64,000 nt of DNA, taken from contig NZ_LT629690.1 of assembly GCF_900102185.1 (NCBI RefSeq), positions 1,736,001 to 1,800,000 of the forward strand. Direction: 5' to 3'. The notes under the pieces were generated by a model. The model was not told the origin of the DNA. It saw nothing but the letters and a program-made list of their open reading frames with translations, and did not search any database. The stretch comes from Terriglobus roseus (GTDB lineage: Bacteria > Acidobacteriota > Terriglobia > Terriglobales > Acidobacteriaceae). The position numbers and the translations under genes are program-made. Shown here piece after piece: positions 18,331 through 28,062 of this stretch. Within the stretch, counting starts at the first letter, position 1, and each line of letters begins with the position of its first letter.

Positions 18331-18355
18331 ACTAGAAGATCTAGTCCTCGCGAGG
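18331..18355. promoter_or_regulatory. Two palindromes overlapping the Shine-Dalgarno of the serine hydrolase gene
   Basis: ACTAG-N5-CTAGT (18331-18345) is followed at once by the perfect 10-bp palindrome CCTCGCGAGG (18346-18355). The GAGG of the second one is the only Shine-Dalgarno candidate for the ATG at 18360, so folding or protein binding here could block initiation. Confidence 0.4.
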
Positions 18356-18359
18356 CTCT

Positions 18360-19889
18360 ATGCGCAGAATTGAGTGGTCTCAACGTACCTGCTTGCTCGT
18401 CATCGCATCCGTAGCAATGTCGCTGCTGTATCGGGCGCAAGCACAACAGCCCGCACCCAGTGCTGGCACACAGACTGAGATTTCTCATATTGAGAATGGG
18501 TTACTGCCTTCTGTGATTATCAAAGGCCAGCCTGTGGCCGGAATGCTCCTGACCGACAGGATGCGCTACTACCATGTGCCGGGTATCAGCATTGCCTACT
18601 TCGATCATGGAAAGATCCAATGGACAAAGGCTTATGGTGTTGCCGACGTACAAACAGGCCGTTTGGTAACCCCGGAGACACTCTTTCAGGCGGGCTCCAT
18701 CAGCAAACCGATTGCCGCGCTCGGCGCGCTTAGCCTGGTACGAAGTGGCAAGCTCAAGCTTGATGAGAATGTAAATGACGAACTTCGCTTATGGCACGTT
18801 CCTGAGAATGAGTTCACGACAAACCAGAAGGTGACGCTTCGCAGACTCCTTAGCCATAGTGCAGGCGTGGGTGTTCATGGATTTAGCGGCTACGAAGTGG
18901 GGCAGCCGCTACCCACGGTGGTTCAGATACTGGATGGCTTGAAACCAGCAGCCTCACCACCGGTGCGCGTTGAGGCCGTGCCTGGGTCGGTATATAGCTA
19001 TTCAGGCGGCGGCATGATGATCGTCCAGTTGCTGATGATGGAGAAGACGGGGAAGAGCTTTCCAGCAGTTATGCGCAGTCAGGTGCTTGGCCCCATTGGC
19101 ATGACTCACAGCACGTATGAACAGCCACTGCCGTCCAATCTCGTCAGTAGCGCAGCACTGGGATACGGATCACATGGTTCGCCTCTCCCCGGTGGTTTCC
19201 ACGTCATCCCCGAGATGGCTGCTGGAGGCTTATGGTCGACGCCCTCCGACCTTGCGCGCGCAGCAATTGAAATGCAAAAGGAATATGCCGGAACATCCGA
19301 TAGGATTCTGACGCAAGCTTTGGCGAAGGATATGCTGACTCGCCAGAAGGACAATTGGGGTTTAGGTTTCGAAGTTGAGAAGCCGGGTGCAACGCCTCGT
19401 TTTGATCATTTCGGTGTGAATACAGGCTTCGTCTCCGTGCTGGAAGCGTATCGCGACCAAGGACAAGGAGTCGTGATTATGACCAATGGACAACAGGGAG
19501 AAAAGCTTATTACAGAGCTTCTTCGTGCGATTGCCCATGAGTATGCCTGGCCGGATTTTCAACCTGCCGAGCATACGTTGATCAAACTTGATCCGGCTTT
19601 GCTGGAAGGGCTGCAGGGAACTTATGATCAAGCCGATAAGGATGGGCAAGACAAACTAACGGTCACAATCCGAGACGGGAAACCCTACATGTCTGGCTCC
19701 TACAGTGTGGGGTCGACCTATCATTTTGGATTTTCGGAGCCATTTGAGCTACTGCCCGAAACGCGCGACCAGTACTTCACCTTGCAGACAGGTGCTGCCA
19801 GCTTTCGCTTTGAAAGGACCAGCGAAGGTCGAGTGGATCGTTGCATCGTGATTTCAGGAACGAATCAGCGTGACGCCAAGAAACTATGA
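18360..19889 (+). CDS. Serine beta-lactamase-like hydrolase (class C/PBP4* fold)
   Basis: Secreted serine hydrolase of the beta-lactamase/AmpC-like family. A signal peptide ends near AQAQQ. The nucleophile motif SISK is at 113-116; the second motif appears as YSYSGGG near residue 216, a common variant of YxN in this family; HFGVNTG near residue 346 is in the place of the KTG/HxG box. A C-terminal domain of about 120 residues resembles the lipocalin-like DUF found in esterase or peptidase members. Substrate unknown: esterase, D-aminopeptidase or transpeptidase-like activity are all possible. It is followed by 61 bases and the YncE/phosphoesterase gene. Confidence 0.88.
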   Translation: MRRIEWSQRTCLLVIASVAMSLLYRAQAQQPAPSAGTQTEISHIENGLLPSVIIKGQPVAGMLLTDRMRYYHVPGISIAYFDHGKIQWTKAYGVADVQTGRLVTPETLFQAGSISKPIAALGALSLVRSGKLKLDENVNDELRLWHVPENEFTTNQKVTLRRLLSHSAGVGVHGFSGYEVGQPLPTVVQILDGLKPAASPPVRVEAVPGSVYSYSGGGMMIVQLLMMEKTGKSFPAVMRSQVLGPIGMTHSTYEQPLPSNLVSSAALGYGSHGSPLPGGFHVIPEMAAGGLWSTPSDLARAAIEMQKEYAGTSDRILTQALAKDMLTRQKDNWGLGFEVEKPGATPRFDHFGVNTGFVSVLEAYRDQGQGVVIMTNGQQGEKLITELLRAIAHEYAWPDFQPAEHTLIKLDPALLEGLQGTYDQADKDGQDKLTVTIRDGKPYMSGSYSVGSTYHFGFSEPFELLPETRDQYFTLQTGAASFRFERTSEGRVDRCIVISGTNQRDAKKL

Positions 19890-19950
19890 GTGACAATTGC
19901 CATTCATGATCTGTTCATGGTTGCTTCGTACACAGGAGAAAGGAGTAGCT

Positions 19951-22836
19951 ATGCGTCTGAGGTCTTCCTTCACAGGTTCTACGGTTCGTTTGTTTTCAGC
20001 CTGTCTGCTGATTGGTTCTGGTTTGGCCTGGGGGCAGGCGAAGCCTGCTCCCGCCAAAGGCAGGGATTTCGATACGGCTGCCCCGAAAGAAGAAATCATG
20101 GGGACGGGGAAGGCTGCAGCGGGTGCAAACTCTGAGGTAGGCAGCCCGAATCGCACGGTGGGACCGCAGCGGGATGGTTCGATTGTTGTTTCCGACAACC
20201 AGGTGCTGACGCCCGCGGGCAAGATTGTTGAGATGGGCACGCCGGTACGCGTGAAGGCAATCGCGCTCAATCCCAATCGCATGGTTCATAGTGCGGCTGT
20301 GCTGCTGATGGGGTCGCCGCAGCCGATCATCGTATTCGATACGGTGGCGGGAAAAGTGTTGCAGCGCTTTACGCCTGAAGACGCTGGGGCAACTGCGAAG
20401 GACACGACCACCGGATCCTTTACGGGCATTACGTATTCAGCGGATGGATCGAAGCTGCTTTTCAGCCAGGACAACAACCACGTTGTGATTACGAAGGTGG
20501 ACAAGAAGACAGGTCTGCTTAGCAGCGAGCAGCGAGTGAAACTGCCTGAGCCGCCTGCGGATGGGCGCACGTATCACAATGCGAAGTCGATCAATCCGGG
20601 GGGCATTGCATTCTCAGCGGATGGTAAGCGCGCTTATGTTGCGCTGAATGTTGCGAACACGCTCGGCGTGATTGACCTTACATCGTCTCCTGCAAAATTG
20701 ATTGCGCAGATTCCTGTTGGCAATGTGCCGAACAGCGTTGTGGTGAGCGGTAATTATGCCTATGTGACGAACGAAGGTGGGCGTCCCGCTACCGGTGAGG
20801 ACTTCACCAACGATTCTGACGGTACAGCGATCGTAGTGGACCGGAAGGATGCTTTTGCGATCACTGGTACGGTGTCTGTTGTTGACCTGACAGCGGGCAA
20901 GGAAGTGAAGACCATCCCTGTTGGTTTGCATCCGGTGGGCATGGCGATCGCTGGCTCCAAGCTTTATGTCGCGAATGCTTATAGCGATAGTCTTTCGATC
21001 GTTGACCTTCAGACCGATAAGGTGATGCGCACGATTAGCCTTAGCGTGCCGATTGGAAGTGGTGCGTTTGGCGCCGGTCCCAATGGCGTTGCCGTTACGG
21101 ATGATGGCAAGGCTTACGTAACGCTGGGGCAGGCGAATGCTGTTGCGGTTGTGAACCTGCAGGGGCGCGAACCGAATCCGGTTGTTGGTTATATTCCGAC
21201 GGCTTACTTTCCAACTTCCATCACGTATGACAAGGCACGGAAACAGATTCTGGTGGCCGATGACAAGGGGCTGGGATCACGCGGTAATACGACGATCAAA
21301 GAAAATGTGGTCGGCTACAACACGCATGGCGATATGGGTGTCGCAAATCTGATTGCGGAACCAAACTCTGTGGAGTTGGCGAAGTTCAGCAAGCAGGTGT
21401 TCGATAACAATCACTGGAACCTGACGACGAACATTGAAGTTGGGAAAGAGTTCATTGATCCGCGGGCTGTGGCGGTCGCGGTGCCAAAGCATATTGGTGA
21501 ACCTTCGCTGATCAAGCATGTGTTTTTGATCATTAAAGAGAACCGCACGTACGACCAGATGCTGGGTGATGTGAAGTGGGGCAATGGATCGCCTGAGTTG
21601 GCGATGTTTGCTTCTGCTGTGCCGAATCAGCATGCGATGGTGAAGCGGTTCCCGCTGTTGGACAACGTGTATGCGCCGAGCCGTCAGTCGGCAGATGGTC
21701 ATCCGTGGATTGGTATGTCGGGCTCGTTTTATTCCAACGACATTCTGTCGCCGGATTGGATTCGTTCGTATCCGGGTGGTGGTGCAGAGGATCCATTAAC
21801 GTATACGCCCATGGGATTTTTGTGGACGGGGCTCGAGGCTAAGGGACTAACCGCGAAGCTGTATGGCGAATGGAGCAGCGGCGCTACGATTGCGCATAAG
21901 TCCGATGGCTCAGCGTATACGTGGACGGATTTCTATAACACTTCGCTATGCAAGGAAGGGAAGGCTCCGGCTTCCAGTTGCGTTGTTCCGGATGATGCTA
22001 TTCATGTGAGTTCGGTGATTCCGTCTGCGGCAAAGATCATGGACCCGCACTATCCGCCGTTCAACCTGAATATTCCCGACCAATATCGCGTGGATTACTG
22101 GATCAAAGATTTTCAGGCGATGGATTCCGCGGGAAAGGTACCTAACTTAACCATTCTTTGGCTTCCGAATGACCACACGGCGGGTGCTTCGAAGGGAATG
22201 CCTGATCCGATGAGTTATCAGGCGGACAATGATCTGGCGCTTGGCCGCATGGTTGAAGCGATTAGTCACAGCAAGGTGTGGGGAGATTCGGCCATCTTTG
22301 TTGAGGAAGATGATTCGCAGGGTGGCGCGGATCACGTGGATGGACATCGTCAACCGGTCTTTATCATCAGCCCCTACACGGTTGCGTCGCAGACGCCTGG
22401 TGAGGGCAAGGCGATTCACACGACGTATACCGCAGAGAACATCAACCGGACGATTGAAAACATTCTTGGCACGCAGCCGTTGACGCAGTTTGATCTGGTT
22501 GCTTCGCCGATGTTTGACGCGTTCCAGAACACGCCTGATCTGACCCCGTATGACGTTGTGCCTGCAGTTCTGCCGCTGGATCATGGGCCTGGGTTGAAGG
22601 GGGCTCAGGCTGTTTCATCGAACCCGATGGAGAAGGCCTGGTTCAAGGCTACGGCGACGGTGATGAAGGGTAAGTACGACAAGGCCGATGCGGTTGAGCC
22701 GAACTTCCTGAATCATTCCACGTGGTATGTGGTGACGGGATGGGCGCGTCCCTATCCCGGGGAAGATAAGGTGATGTTGCCCGGGCCGTTGGTGAAGGTT
22801 GCGAAGAAGTACAACGGCGATGGGGACGACGACTAA
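19951..22836 (+). CDS. Fusion of YncE-like beta-propeller and alkaline phosphatase/phosphoesterase domain
   Basis: Secreted bifunctional protein. I chose the ATG at 19951 because AAGGAG lies five bases upstream and it starts a clear signal peptide (MRLRSSFTGS, cut after GLAWGQ). Residues about 80-510 form a YVTN/YncE propeller (AYVALNVANTLGVIDL, LYVANAYSDSLSIVDL). The second half carries a metal-dependent phosphoesterase fold of the alkaline phosphatase/phospholipase C superfamily: IIKENRTYDQMLGD, SADGHPWIGMSGSFYSND, LPNDHTAG and IFVEEDDSQGGADHVDGHR supply the expected metal ligands. Total 961 residues. Substrate not predictable; scavenging of organic phosphate is one option. Confidence 0.92.
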   Translation: MRLRSSFTGSTVRLFSACLLIGSGLAWGQAKPAPAKGRDFDTAAPKEEIMGTGKAAAGANSEVGSPNRTVGPQRDGSIVVSDNQVLTPAGKIVEMGTPVRVKAIALNPNRMVHSAAVLLMGSPQPIIVFDTVAGKVLQRFTPEDAGATAKDTTTGSFTGITYSADGSKLLFSQDNNHVVITKVDKKTGLLSSEQRVKLPEPPADGRTYHNAKSINPGGIAFSADGKRAYVALNVANTLGVIDLTSSPAKLIAQIPVGNVPNSVVVSGNYAYVTNEGGRPATGEDFTNDSDGTAIVVDRKDAFAITGTVSVVDLTAGKEVKTIPVGLHPVGMAIAGSKLYVANAYSDSLSIVDLQTDKVMRTISLSVPIGSGAFGAGPNGVAVTDDGKAYVTLGQANAVAVVNLQGREPNPVVGYIPTAYFPTSITYDKARKQILVADDKGLGSRGNTTIKENVVGYNTHGDMGVANLIAEPNSVELAKFSKQVFDNNHWNLTTNIEVGKEFIDPRAVAVAVPKHIGEPSLIKHVFLIIKENRTYDQMLGDVKWGNGSPELAMFASAVPNQHAMVKRFPLLDNVYAPSRQSADGHPWIGMSGSFYSNDILSPDWIRSYPGGGAEDPLTYTPMGFLWTGLEAKGLTAKLYGEWSSGATIAHKSDGSAYTWTDFYNTSLCKEGKAPASSCVVPDDAIHVSSVIPSAAKIMDPHYPPFNLNIPDQYRVDYWIKDFQAMDSAGKVPNLTILWLPNDHTAGASKGMPDPMSYQADNDLALGRMVEAISHSKVWGDSAIFVEEDDSQGGADHVDGHRQPVFIISPYTVASQTPGEGKAIHTTYTAENINRTIENILGTQPLTQFDLVASPMFDAFQNTPDLTPYDVVPAVLPLDHGPGLKGAQAVSSNPMEKAWFKATATVMKGKYDKADAVEPNFLNHSTWYVVTGWARPYPGEDKVMLPGPLVKVAKKYNGDGDDD

Positions 22837-22863
22837 GTCGGATCTACAGTAAGTAACTACTTG

Positions 22864-22898
22864 AAGGACAGCCCGCATATAGTCTGCGGGCTGTCCTT
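22864..22898. terminator. Bidirectional terminator
   Basis: Perfect 14-bp stem (22864-22877 with 22885-22898) and a 7-base loop between convergent genes; it ends two bases before the rarA stop codon on the other strand. Confidence 0.8.
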
Positions 22899-22900
22899 TG

Positions 22901-24256
22901 TTACTTACGCTTGTTGTTTTGATTTGCAGCTTCGGCTTTGGCGCGGGCGATTTCTTCCATGCGTTGCGATAGCTGGCGTTCGCGGCCTTGATCGGTGGGG
23001 CGATAGTAACGGCGATCTTCGAGGCCTTCGGGTAGGCATTGCATGTCGGCGACTTTGCCGGGGAGATCGTGCGCGTACTGGTAGTCCTTGCCGTAGTTGA
23101 GGTTCTTCAGCAGGCGTGTGGGGGCGTTGCGCAGATGCAACGGGACGGGTTGTGCGCCGGTGGCGTTCACGTCTGCTGCAGTCTCGTTGAAGGCGACGTA
23201 GACGGCGTTGGATTTGGGTGCGAGCGCGAGATAGACGACGGCCTGTGCGAGTGCGAGTTCGCCTTCGGGTGAGCCGAGAAGATGCATTGCCTGTTGAGCT
23301 GAGAGCGTGAGATTGAGCGCTTCTGGTGCGGCTAATCCGATGTCCTCTACTGCCATGCGGACGACTCTTCTGGCAACGTACATGGGGTCTTCGCCTGCGG
23401 CTAACATGCGGCGGAGCCAGTAGAGCGAGGCGTCGACGTCGGAGTTGCGCACGCTTTTGTGGAGCGCGCTGATGAGGTCGTAGTGCTGCTCGCCGTTCTT
23501 GTCGTAGAGGAGCGTGCGTTGCTGGAGGGCGTCGCCTACGGCTTCGCGCGTGAGCGTGGTTTCGCCGCGTCCGATGAGCAGCGATGCGGCGGTTTCGAGG
23601 GCGTTGAGAGCGTAGCGGGCGTCGCCGTTGGAGAACGATGCGATGGCTTCGAGAGCGCCTTCGGCTGCGGTGAGTTGAAGGCTGCCTAGGCCGCGGTCTT
23701 CGTCGGTGAGGGCTCGTTGGAGGAGCGCTACGATCTCTGCGTCGGGGATGGATTGCAGGACGTAGACGCGGCAACGGGAGAGCAGTGCGGCGTTGACTTC
23801 GAAGGATGGGTTCTCTGTCGTGGCGCCGATGAGACGGATGGCGCCGCGTTCGACGAAGGGCAGGAAGGCGTCCTGCTGGGCCTTGTTGAAGCGATGAATT
23901 TCGTCGACGAAGAGGATGGTGCGGGAGCCGGAGGCGGCGGCGCGTTCCGCATCGGACATGACCTGCTTGATTTCTTTTATGCCGGATGTGACGGCGGAGA
24001 ACTCGATGAAGGTGGCGGAGGTGGTGCGCGCGATGATTTTTGCCAGCGTGGTTTTGCCCGTGCCGGGAGGGCCCCAGAAGATCATGGAGCCGGGTTCGCC
24101 GCGGTCGATGGCGAGGCGCAGGGGTTTGCCGGGGCCGATGAGGTGTTTCTGTCCGGCGAATTCGTCGAGCGTGGTGGGGCGCATGCGCTCGGGTAGCGGG
24201 ATGTCGCGGCGGTTCAGCGGTGTGGCGGGTTCGAGATGGGCGAAGAGGCTGCTCAT
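22901..24256 (-). CDS. rarA: Replication-associated recombination protein RarA (MgsA)
   Basis: AAA+ ATPase related to clamp-loader subunits, acting at stalled replication forks. Walker [10 protein letters not shown] (62-70), Walker [12 protein letters not shown], sensor 1 [12 protein letters not shown] and arginine-finger-bearing LLSRCRVY are all visible. The C-terminal tetramerisation half ([23 protein letters not shown], then [22 protein letters not shown]) is also standard. 451 residues is normal. The ATG overlaps the stop of the upstream SpoU methyltransferase gene by four bases. Confidence 0.97.
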   Translation of the reverse strand: MSSLFAHLEPATPLNRRDIPLPERMRPTTLDEFAGQKHLIGPGKPLRLAIDRGEPGSMIFWGPPGTGKTTLAKIIARTTSATFIEFSAVTSGIKEIKQVMSDAERAAASGSRTILFVDEIHRFNKAQQDAFLPFVERGAIRLIGATTENPSFEVNAALLSRCRVYVLQSIPDAEIVALLQRALTDEDRGLGSLQLTAAEGALEAIASFSNGDARYALNALETAASLLIGRGETTLTREAVGDALQQRTLLYDKNGEQHYDLISALHKSVRNSDVDASLYWLRRMLAAGEDPMYVARRVVRMAVEDIGLAAPEALNLTLSAQQAMHLLGSPEGELALAQAVVYLALAPKSNAVYVAFNETAADVNATGAQPVPLHLRNAPTRLLKNLNYGKDYQYAHDLPGKVADMQCLPEGLEDRRYYRPTDQGRERQLSQRMEEIARAKAEAANQNNKRK

Positions 24257-25020
24257 TTGAAGTTCCTCTGTTGGGATGCTTCGTAGAGCAGAAGGGAGCC
24301 AGCTACGGCGGCGTTGAGGCTTTCTGTGGGGCCGGTGGTGGCTAAGGTGATTTGCTTGTCGCAGATGGTGAGCATTTTCTCGGAGACGCCTGCGCCTTCA
24401 TTGCCGATGATGAGGGCGATGGTGCCGCGGAGGTCGGTGGCGTGGGCGGCTTCGCCGTCTTTGGCTACTGCGGCCAAGAGTTGGGTGTCTACGGCTTTGA
24501 GGGCTGCGAGGAAGTCGGCATCGCAGCGCGGAAGCGGGACGCGGAAGGCTGCTCCGGCGGCGGCGCGGAGGCATTTGCCGTTCCAGGGATCGACGGTGCC
24601 GGGTGTGAGGGCGACGGCGGAGGCTCCAAAGGCTTCGGCGGAGCGGATGAGGGTGCCGAGATTGCCGGGGTCCTGCAGGCCGTCGGCGATGAGGATGAGG
24701 TCGCCGGTGCGCGGGGCGTAGGGGAGTTCGGGGCGTTCGAGGAGAGCGGCGGCGCCTTGGGCGTTTTCGGTTTCGGTGGCGGCCTGGAAGGCGTCGGGGC
24801 TGAGCAGCAGGACTTCGCGGGCGGCGTCTTCCGGGAGGTCGCGCAGGAGGTGCGCGTGGTCTTCGCGGAGGTAGAGGGTGTCGAGTTGCAGGCCGCTGGC
24901 GATGGCCTCGCGGATGAGATGGAAGCCTTCGATGCCGATGCGGTCGGACTTGCGTGTGGTCAGCGCAGCGCGAAGCGCTTTGACGCGGGCGTTGGTGCGG
25001 CTTGTGATTCGTTCGGGCAT
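24253..25020 (-). CDS. SpoU/TrmH family RNA 2'-O-methyltransferase
   Basis: SAM-dependent RNA ribose methyltransferase with the trefoil-knot (SPOUT) fold. An N-terminal substrate-binding domain (ITSRTNARVKALRAALTTRK, EGFHLIREAI) precedes the catalytic domain with the three usual blocks: DGLQDPGNLGTLIRSAEAFG, IALIIGNEGAGVS and ESLNAAVAGSLLLYE. I start it at the ATG of MPERITS (25020), giving 255 residues. The reading frame stays open much further upstream, but that part is antisense to the neighbouring gene and has no family resemblance. The exact target, 23S rRNA or tRNA, cannot be told. Confidence 0.92.
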   Translation of the reverse strand: MPERITSRTNARVKALRAALTTRKSDRIGIEGFHLIREAIASGLQLDTLYLREDHAHLLRDLPEDAAREVLLLSPDAFQAATETENAQGAAALLERPELPYAPRTGDLILIADGLQDPGNLGTLIRSAEAFGASAVALTPGTVDPWNGKCLRAAAGAAFRVPLPRCDADFLAALKAVDTQLLAAVAKDGEAAHATDLRGTIALIIGNEGAGVSEKMLTICDKQITLATTGPTESLNAAVAGSLLLYEASQQRNFK

Positions 25021-25217
25021 TGCTTCTGGTAAGTGTATCGAGGCTTTCGCTTTGGCATTTGCGGTGATGGATGGGAAGGCGGCTTCGGCTCGTTCCGGAT
25101 GACGGCTTTCGGTGGTTTGAGCCTTGATACGGATTAAGTTATTGTGGCTGCTTGCGTTCCCGTGTGGTTTGGGCGATGCTGCGGGTTGAGGCTCTTCGCG
25201 GAGCTTCGGGAGTGTGC

Positions 25218-25862
25218 ATGTCGGCAGAAGTGTTGCGGATTCATCCGGATGAACCGGAAGCGGAGCTGGTGGGCTATGTGTCGCAGTGTGTGGAGCGTGG
25301 CCAGGTGGTGGCGCTGCCCACGGACACGTTCTACGGTTTGGCCGTAGACCCGGTGAATCTGCGTGCGGTAGAGCAGATTTACGAGTTGAAGAGCCGCGCA
25401 AAGCATAAGCCGTTGTCGCTCCTGGTGGGCAGTACTGCACAGGGATACGAACTGGCCCGGGGACTGGATAGCGCCTTTGACAAGCTTGCGGAACGATTCT
25501 GGCCGGGGCCGCTGACGATCATTGTGAAGGCTGGTTCGAAGCTGCCTTTGAGGGTGACGGCGTATACCGGCAATGTGGCGATCCGTGTCCCGGAGGCTCC
25601 CATTGCACGGGCCGTGGTGGATCGTTTGGGACTGCCGATTACGGCGACTTCCGCGAACCTGGCCGGGCATCCTGAATGCTCCAATGCGCGGTGCGTGCGG
25701 GAGCAGTTGGGCGATAAGATTCCGCTGATTGTGGATGGTGGACCGACGGCGCGGACAGTGCCGACGACGATTGTAGATCTGAGTGGCGGCGGCAACTCGT
25801 GGATGATTTTGCGTGAGGGTGCGATTCCCACGCATGAGATTGCGCTGGCACTGCAGCACTAA
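25218..25862 (+). CDS. L-threonylcarbamoyladenylate synthase (Sua5/YrdC/TsaC family)
   Basis: Makes threonylcarbamoyl-AMP from threonine, bicarbonate and ATP for the t6A modification of tRNA. The YrdC fold is seen from VVALPTDTFYGLAVD through KHKPLSLLV, FWPGPLTIIVKA, VAIRVPEAP and LPITATSANLAG, which are the nucleotide and substrate loops. Start ATG 25218 is supported by GGGAG five bases upstream. With 214 residues it is the short TsaC-like form without the Sua5 C-terminal domain. It is followed by the DUF218 gene after ten bases. Confidence 0.94.
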   Translation: MSAEVLRIHPDEPEAELVGYVSQCVERGQVVALPTDTFYGLAVDPVNLRAVEQIYELKSRAKHKPLSLLVGSTAQGYELARGLDSAFDKLAERFWPGPLTIIVKAGSKLPLRVTAYTGNVAIRVPEAPIARAVVDRLGLPITATSANLAGHPECSNARCVREQLGDKIPLIVDGGPTARTVPTTIVDLSGGGNSWMILREGAIPTHEIALALQH

Positions 25863-25872
25863 CGAAAGGCAC

Positions 25873-26538
25873 ATGGCACGACGACACGGAAGACGGCAAA
25901 ATGGCGGCGGACATCCATTCCGAACGCTGCTGGTGGTGATCGCGCTGATTGCCGCAGTGTGGTTTGCCAGTTTGTATGTGCGCATTGACCGTGTGGCACA
26001 AGAGGATCAGGCAGCGCCTTCCGATGCGATTGCAGTGTTTGGTGCGGCGCAGTATGTGGGGCGTCCTTCGCCGGTGTATCACGCTCGGCTGGACCATGTG
26101 GTGAGCCTCTATAACCACGGAATGGCGCCTTACATTGTGACGCTGGGCGGCTCAGGGGATAAGAAGAACGGCCTCAGTGAAGGCGACGTTGGGCGGAACT
26201 ATCTGCTGGCGAACGGCGTGCCATATGACCACATCATTGCCGAGACGGTGTCCCTGGATACGGGACAGCAGGCGGATCAACTGGCGCGCATTGCCCGCGA
26301 GAACCAATGGAAGCGCGTGATTGTGGTCAGCGATGGAACGCATCTGTTTCGGATACGGGCGTTGTGCGAACGTGAGGGGCTGGATGTGTTGACTTCGCCG
26401 CGCGCGCCTTACGGAAACTTGTCGACCTGGGGTCATGTGACACGGGTTGCGCATGAAATGTTGAGCTACACCTTCCTTCGTCTTCACGTGGAAGCTGGAT
26501 GGGCGAAACGGTGGATGGAAGGGAAGGAAGAGGCATAA
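25873..26538 (+). CDS. DUF218/YdcF-SanA-like membrane protein
   Basis: Single N-terminal TM helix (about residues 17-36) after a basic, Arg-rich start, then a periplasmic DUF218 domain: DAIAVFGAAQ, LGGSGDKKNGLSEGDVG, and VVSDGTHLFRIRALCEREGL are the family blocks. Proteins of this family (SanA, ElyC, YdcF) affect envelope integrity and peptidoglycan or lipid-carrier use in E. coli; the reaction is not known. Start ATG 25873 follows GAAAGG by three bases. Likely co-transcribed with the YrdC gene. Confidence 0.88.
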   Translation: MARRHGRRQNGGGHPFRTLLVVIALIAAVWFASLYVRIDRVAQEDQAAPSDAIAVFGAAQYVGRPSPVYHARLDHVVSLYNHGMAPYIVTLGGSGDKKNGLSEGDVGRNYLLANGVPYDHIIAETVSLDTGQQADQLARIARENQWKRVIVVSDGTHLFRIRALCEREGLDVLTSPRAPYGNLSTWGHVTRVAHEMLSYTFLRLHVEAGWAKRWMEGKEEA

Positions 26539-26703
26539 AACATGGTTCGTTCTGTCGTTGCATCGATGACGATTTGAGAACAACTTCGTCTCTTGGTTGA
26601 GGAATGCATTACGGGCATCTGGAAAGGTGCCGGGGTTGCGCCCTTATATCCGTTACAATCTGAAGATGGCGGGGCCGCAGTGCTCCCGAAGCAGGAGCAG
26701 CGT

Positions 26704-27993
26704 TTGGTTTCACTTCCACGTCAGGTATTTCGCGTAAGCGCGGCCAGTTTGAGCGCAATTGCGGTGTTGGCCCTTGCCGGTTGCGGCAATAACTATCGGC
26801 CAGTTGTCAGCGCGATCAATCCGGTTGGGCCTTCGACCCAGCCGCAGGTCTATGCCACAGCGATTGCCGATCCAGGCAATGGCAATGATGGTTTGGCCAC
26901 TGTAATCAATGTTTTCGGCGAAACCGTGGCCGCCACGGCTTCTGTTGCTCCGAGTCCGTTGTACTTCACGGTGGACTCTGGCGGGCAGGCGTACGTCATC
27001 CATAGTGGCAATTCTGTTATCGACTCATTCAGCGCTGCCGAAGGTCTGATGACCACGACCGTGAAGCATTCGTCGCTGGCGCAGAATGTAAATCCGACGC
27101 AGATTACGACGAACGGCACGGCTGGACCGGTGTTCATCATCGAACCTTCGACCAGCAAGGTTGCCGTACTGTCGGCAGGAACCCCGCCGACGATCCGTCA
27201 GGAGCTTCCGGTACCGGCGAATCCCGTGTACACGATTGCTAACCCTTCCGCGACGCGCGTGTACACGCTGAGCCAGGGCACTACGCCGGGTACCAGCACG
27301 GGTACGGCGACAGCGATTGAGGCCGGTACGGGAACCGCGAACAATGCGATCTCCGCAAGCATTCCTGTGGGTATTAGCCCCATCTACGGTGTGATGACGC
27401 CGGATGCGCGTCGCGCGTTTGTGTTGAATCAGGGTAGCGGCACCGTTACCGTGATCAACACTGTGGGCAATAACCTGGATAAGACCATCACCGTTGGATC
27501 GAACCCGATCTGGGCGGATGTGGCTCCTGCGGTGAATGAGATTGCCGTGCTGAACAAGGGCACTGGAACGTCTGCTGGTTCGCTGAGCATCATCAACGTG
27601 GCGCTCTGCAACCAGGTTGCGCTGCCGGGCAATGCAGCCTGCGACCCGAACAATCCGGCGGATGCCGCGAATTTCGGCACCGTACTTTCAACGGTTCCGG
27701 TGGGCGTGAATCCTGTCCAGGTTGCGATTCTGTCTGACCTGAGCAAGGCTTACGTTGCGAATGCCGATGGTACGGTCACAGTTGTGGACATGAACACCAT
27801 GGTGGCTACCAAGACCATTACCGTGGGCGGTTCGCTGAACTGGATTCAGGCTGTTGCGGGCAATCCTACCGGCAAGATTCTGGTGACTGCAGCGGATACA
27901 CAGACGCTGACGATGATCCGTACGGATACAGACGTTGTGACGTCGACCATCCAATTGCAGGGTAAGGGTATTGGAATCCGCGTCTCGCAGTAA
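26704..27993 (+). CDS. YVTN beta-propeller lipoprotein
   Basis: Predicted lipoprotein with a propeller of repeated strands (RAFVLNQGSGTVTVINTV, KAYVANADGTVTVVDM, ITVGSNPIW). I chose TTG at 26704 because AGGAG (26693-26697) is six bases upstream and the resulting signal peptide is compact, ending in the lipobox LALAGC (Cys27); longer in-frame starts would give an implausible leader. It is rich in Thr, Val, Gly and Asn, with few charged residues. Such proteins are abundant in acidobacteria; the function is unknown. A TACAAT hexamer at 26654-26659 may be its -10. Confidence 0.8.
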   Translation: MVSLPRQVFRVSAASLSAIAVLALAGCGNNYRPVVSAINPVGPSTQPQVYATAIADPGNGNDGLATVINVFGETVAATASVAPSPLYFTVDSGGQAYVIHSGNSVIDSFSAAEGLMTTTVKHSSLAQNVNPTQITTNGTAGPVFIIEPSTSKVAVLSAGTPPTIRQELPVPANPVYTIANPSATRVYTLSQGTTPGTSTGTATAIEAGTGTANNAISASIPVGISPIYGVMTPDARRAFVLNQGSGTVTVINTVGNNLDKTITVGSNPIWADVAPAVNEIAVLNKGTGTSAGSLSIINVALCNQVALPGNAACDPNNPADAANFGTVLSTVPVGVNPVQVAILSDLSKAYVANADGTVTVVDMNTMVATKTITVGGSLNWIQAVAGNPTGKILVTAADTQTLTMIRTDTDVVTSTIQLQGKGIGIRVSQ

Positions 27994-28007
27994 TTCCTAG
28001 ACCGCTA

Positions 28008-28037
28008 AAAAGGGGGACCCTTCGGGGTCCCCCTTTT
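28008..28037. terminator. Strong bidirectional terminator with TTCG tetraloop
   Basis: GGGGGACCC (28012-28020) pairs with GGGTCCCCC (28025-28033) around a TTCG loop, flanked by AAAA and TTTT, so it works for both the propeller gene and the convergent anti-sigma gene. Confidence 0.9.
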
Positions 28038-28062
28038 ACTTTGTGCTGATTGTGTTTTTGGC

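Larger units (their letters stand above)
17818..18359. other. Long intergenic stretch with short repeats, no convincing gene
   Basis: About 540 bases without a gene I can support. It holds a 63-codon minus-strand open frame (17865-18056), a CGCC-TTC-GGCG hairpin near 17930, a GAACGC/GCGTTC hairpin (18057-18072), a 31-bp tandem repeat (18187 and 18218), and palindromes next to the following start codon. The open frame has odd composition (Cys, Ser, Arg, Asn rich, no clear fold) and resembles translated intergenic repeats I have seen in acidobacterial genomes, so I treat it as non-coding. The right part should hold the promoter of the serine hydrolase gene. Confidence 0.5.

Noticed and set aside
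24253-25440. 395-codon version of the SpoU methyltransferase
   Set aside because: The first 140 codons are antisense to the YrdC-family gene and its promoter; family similarity begins at the ATG at 25020.
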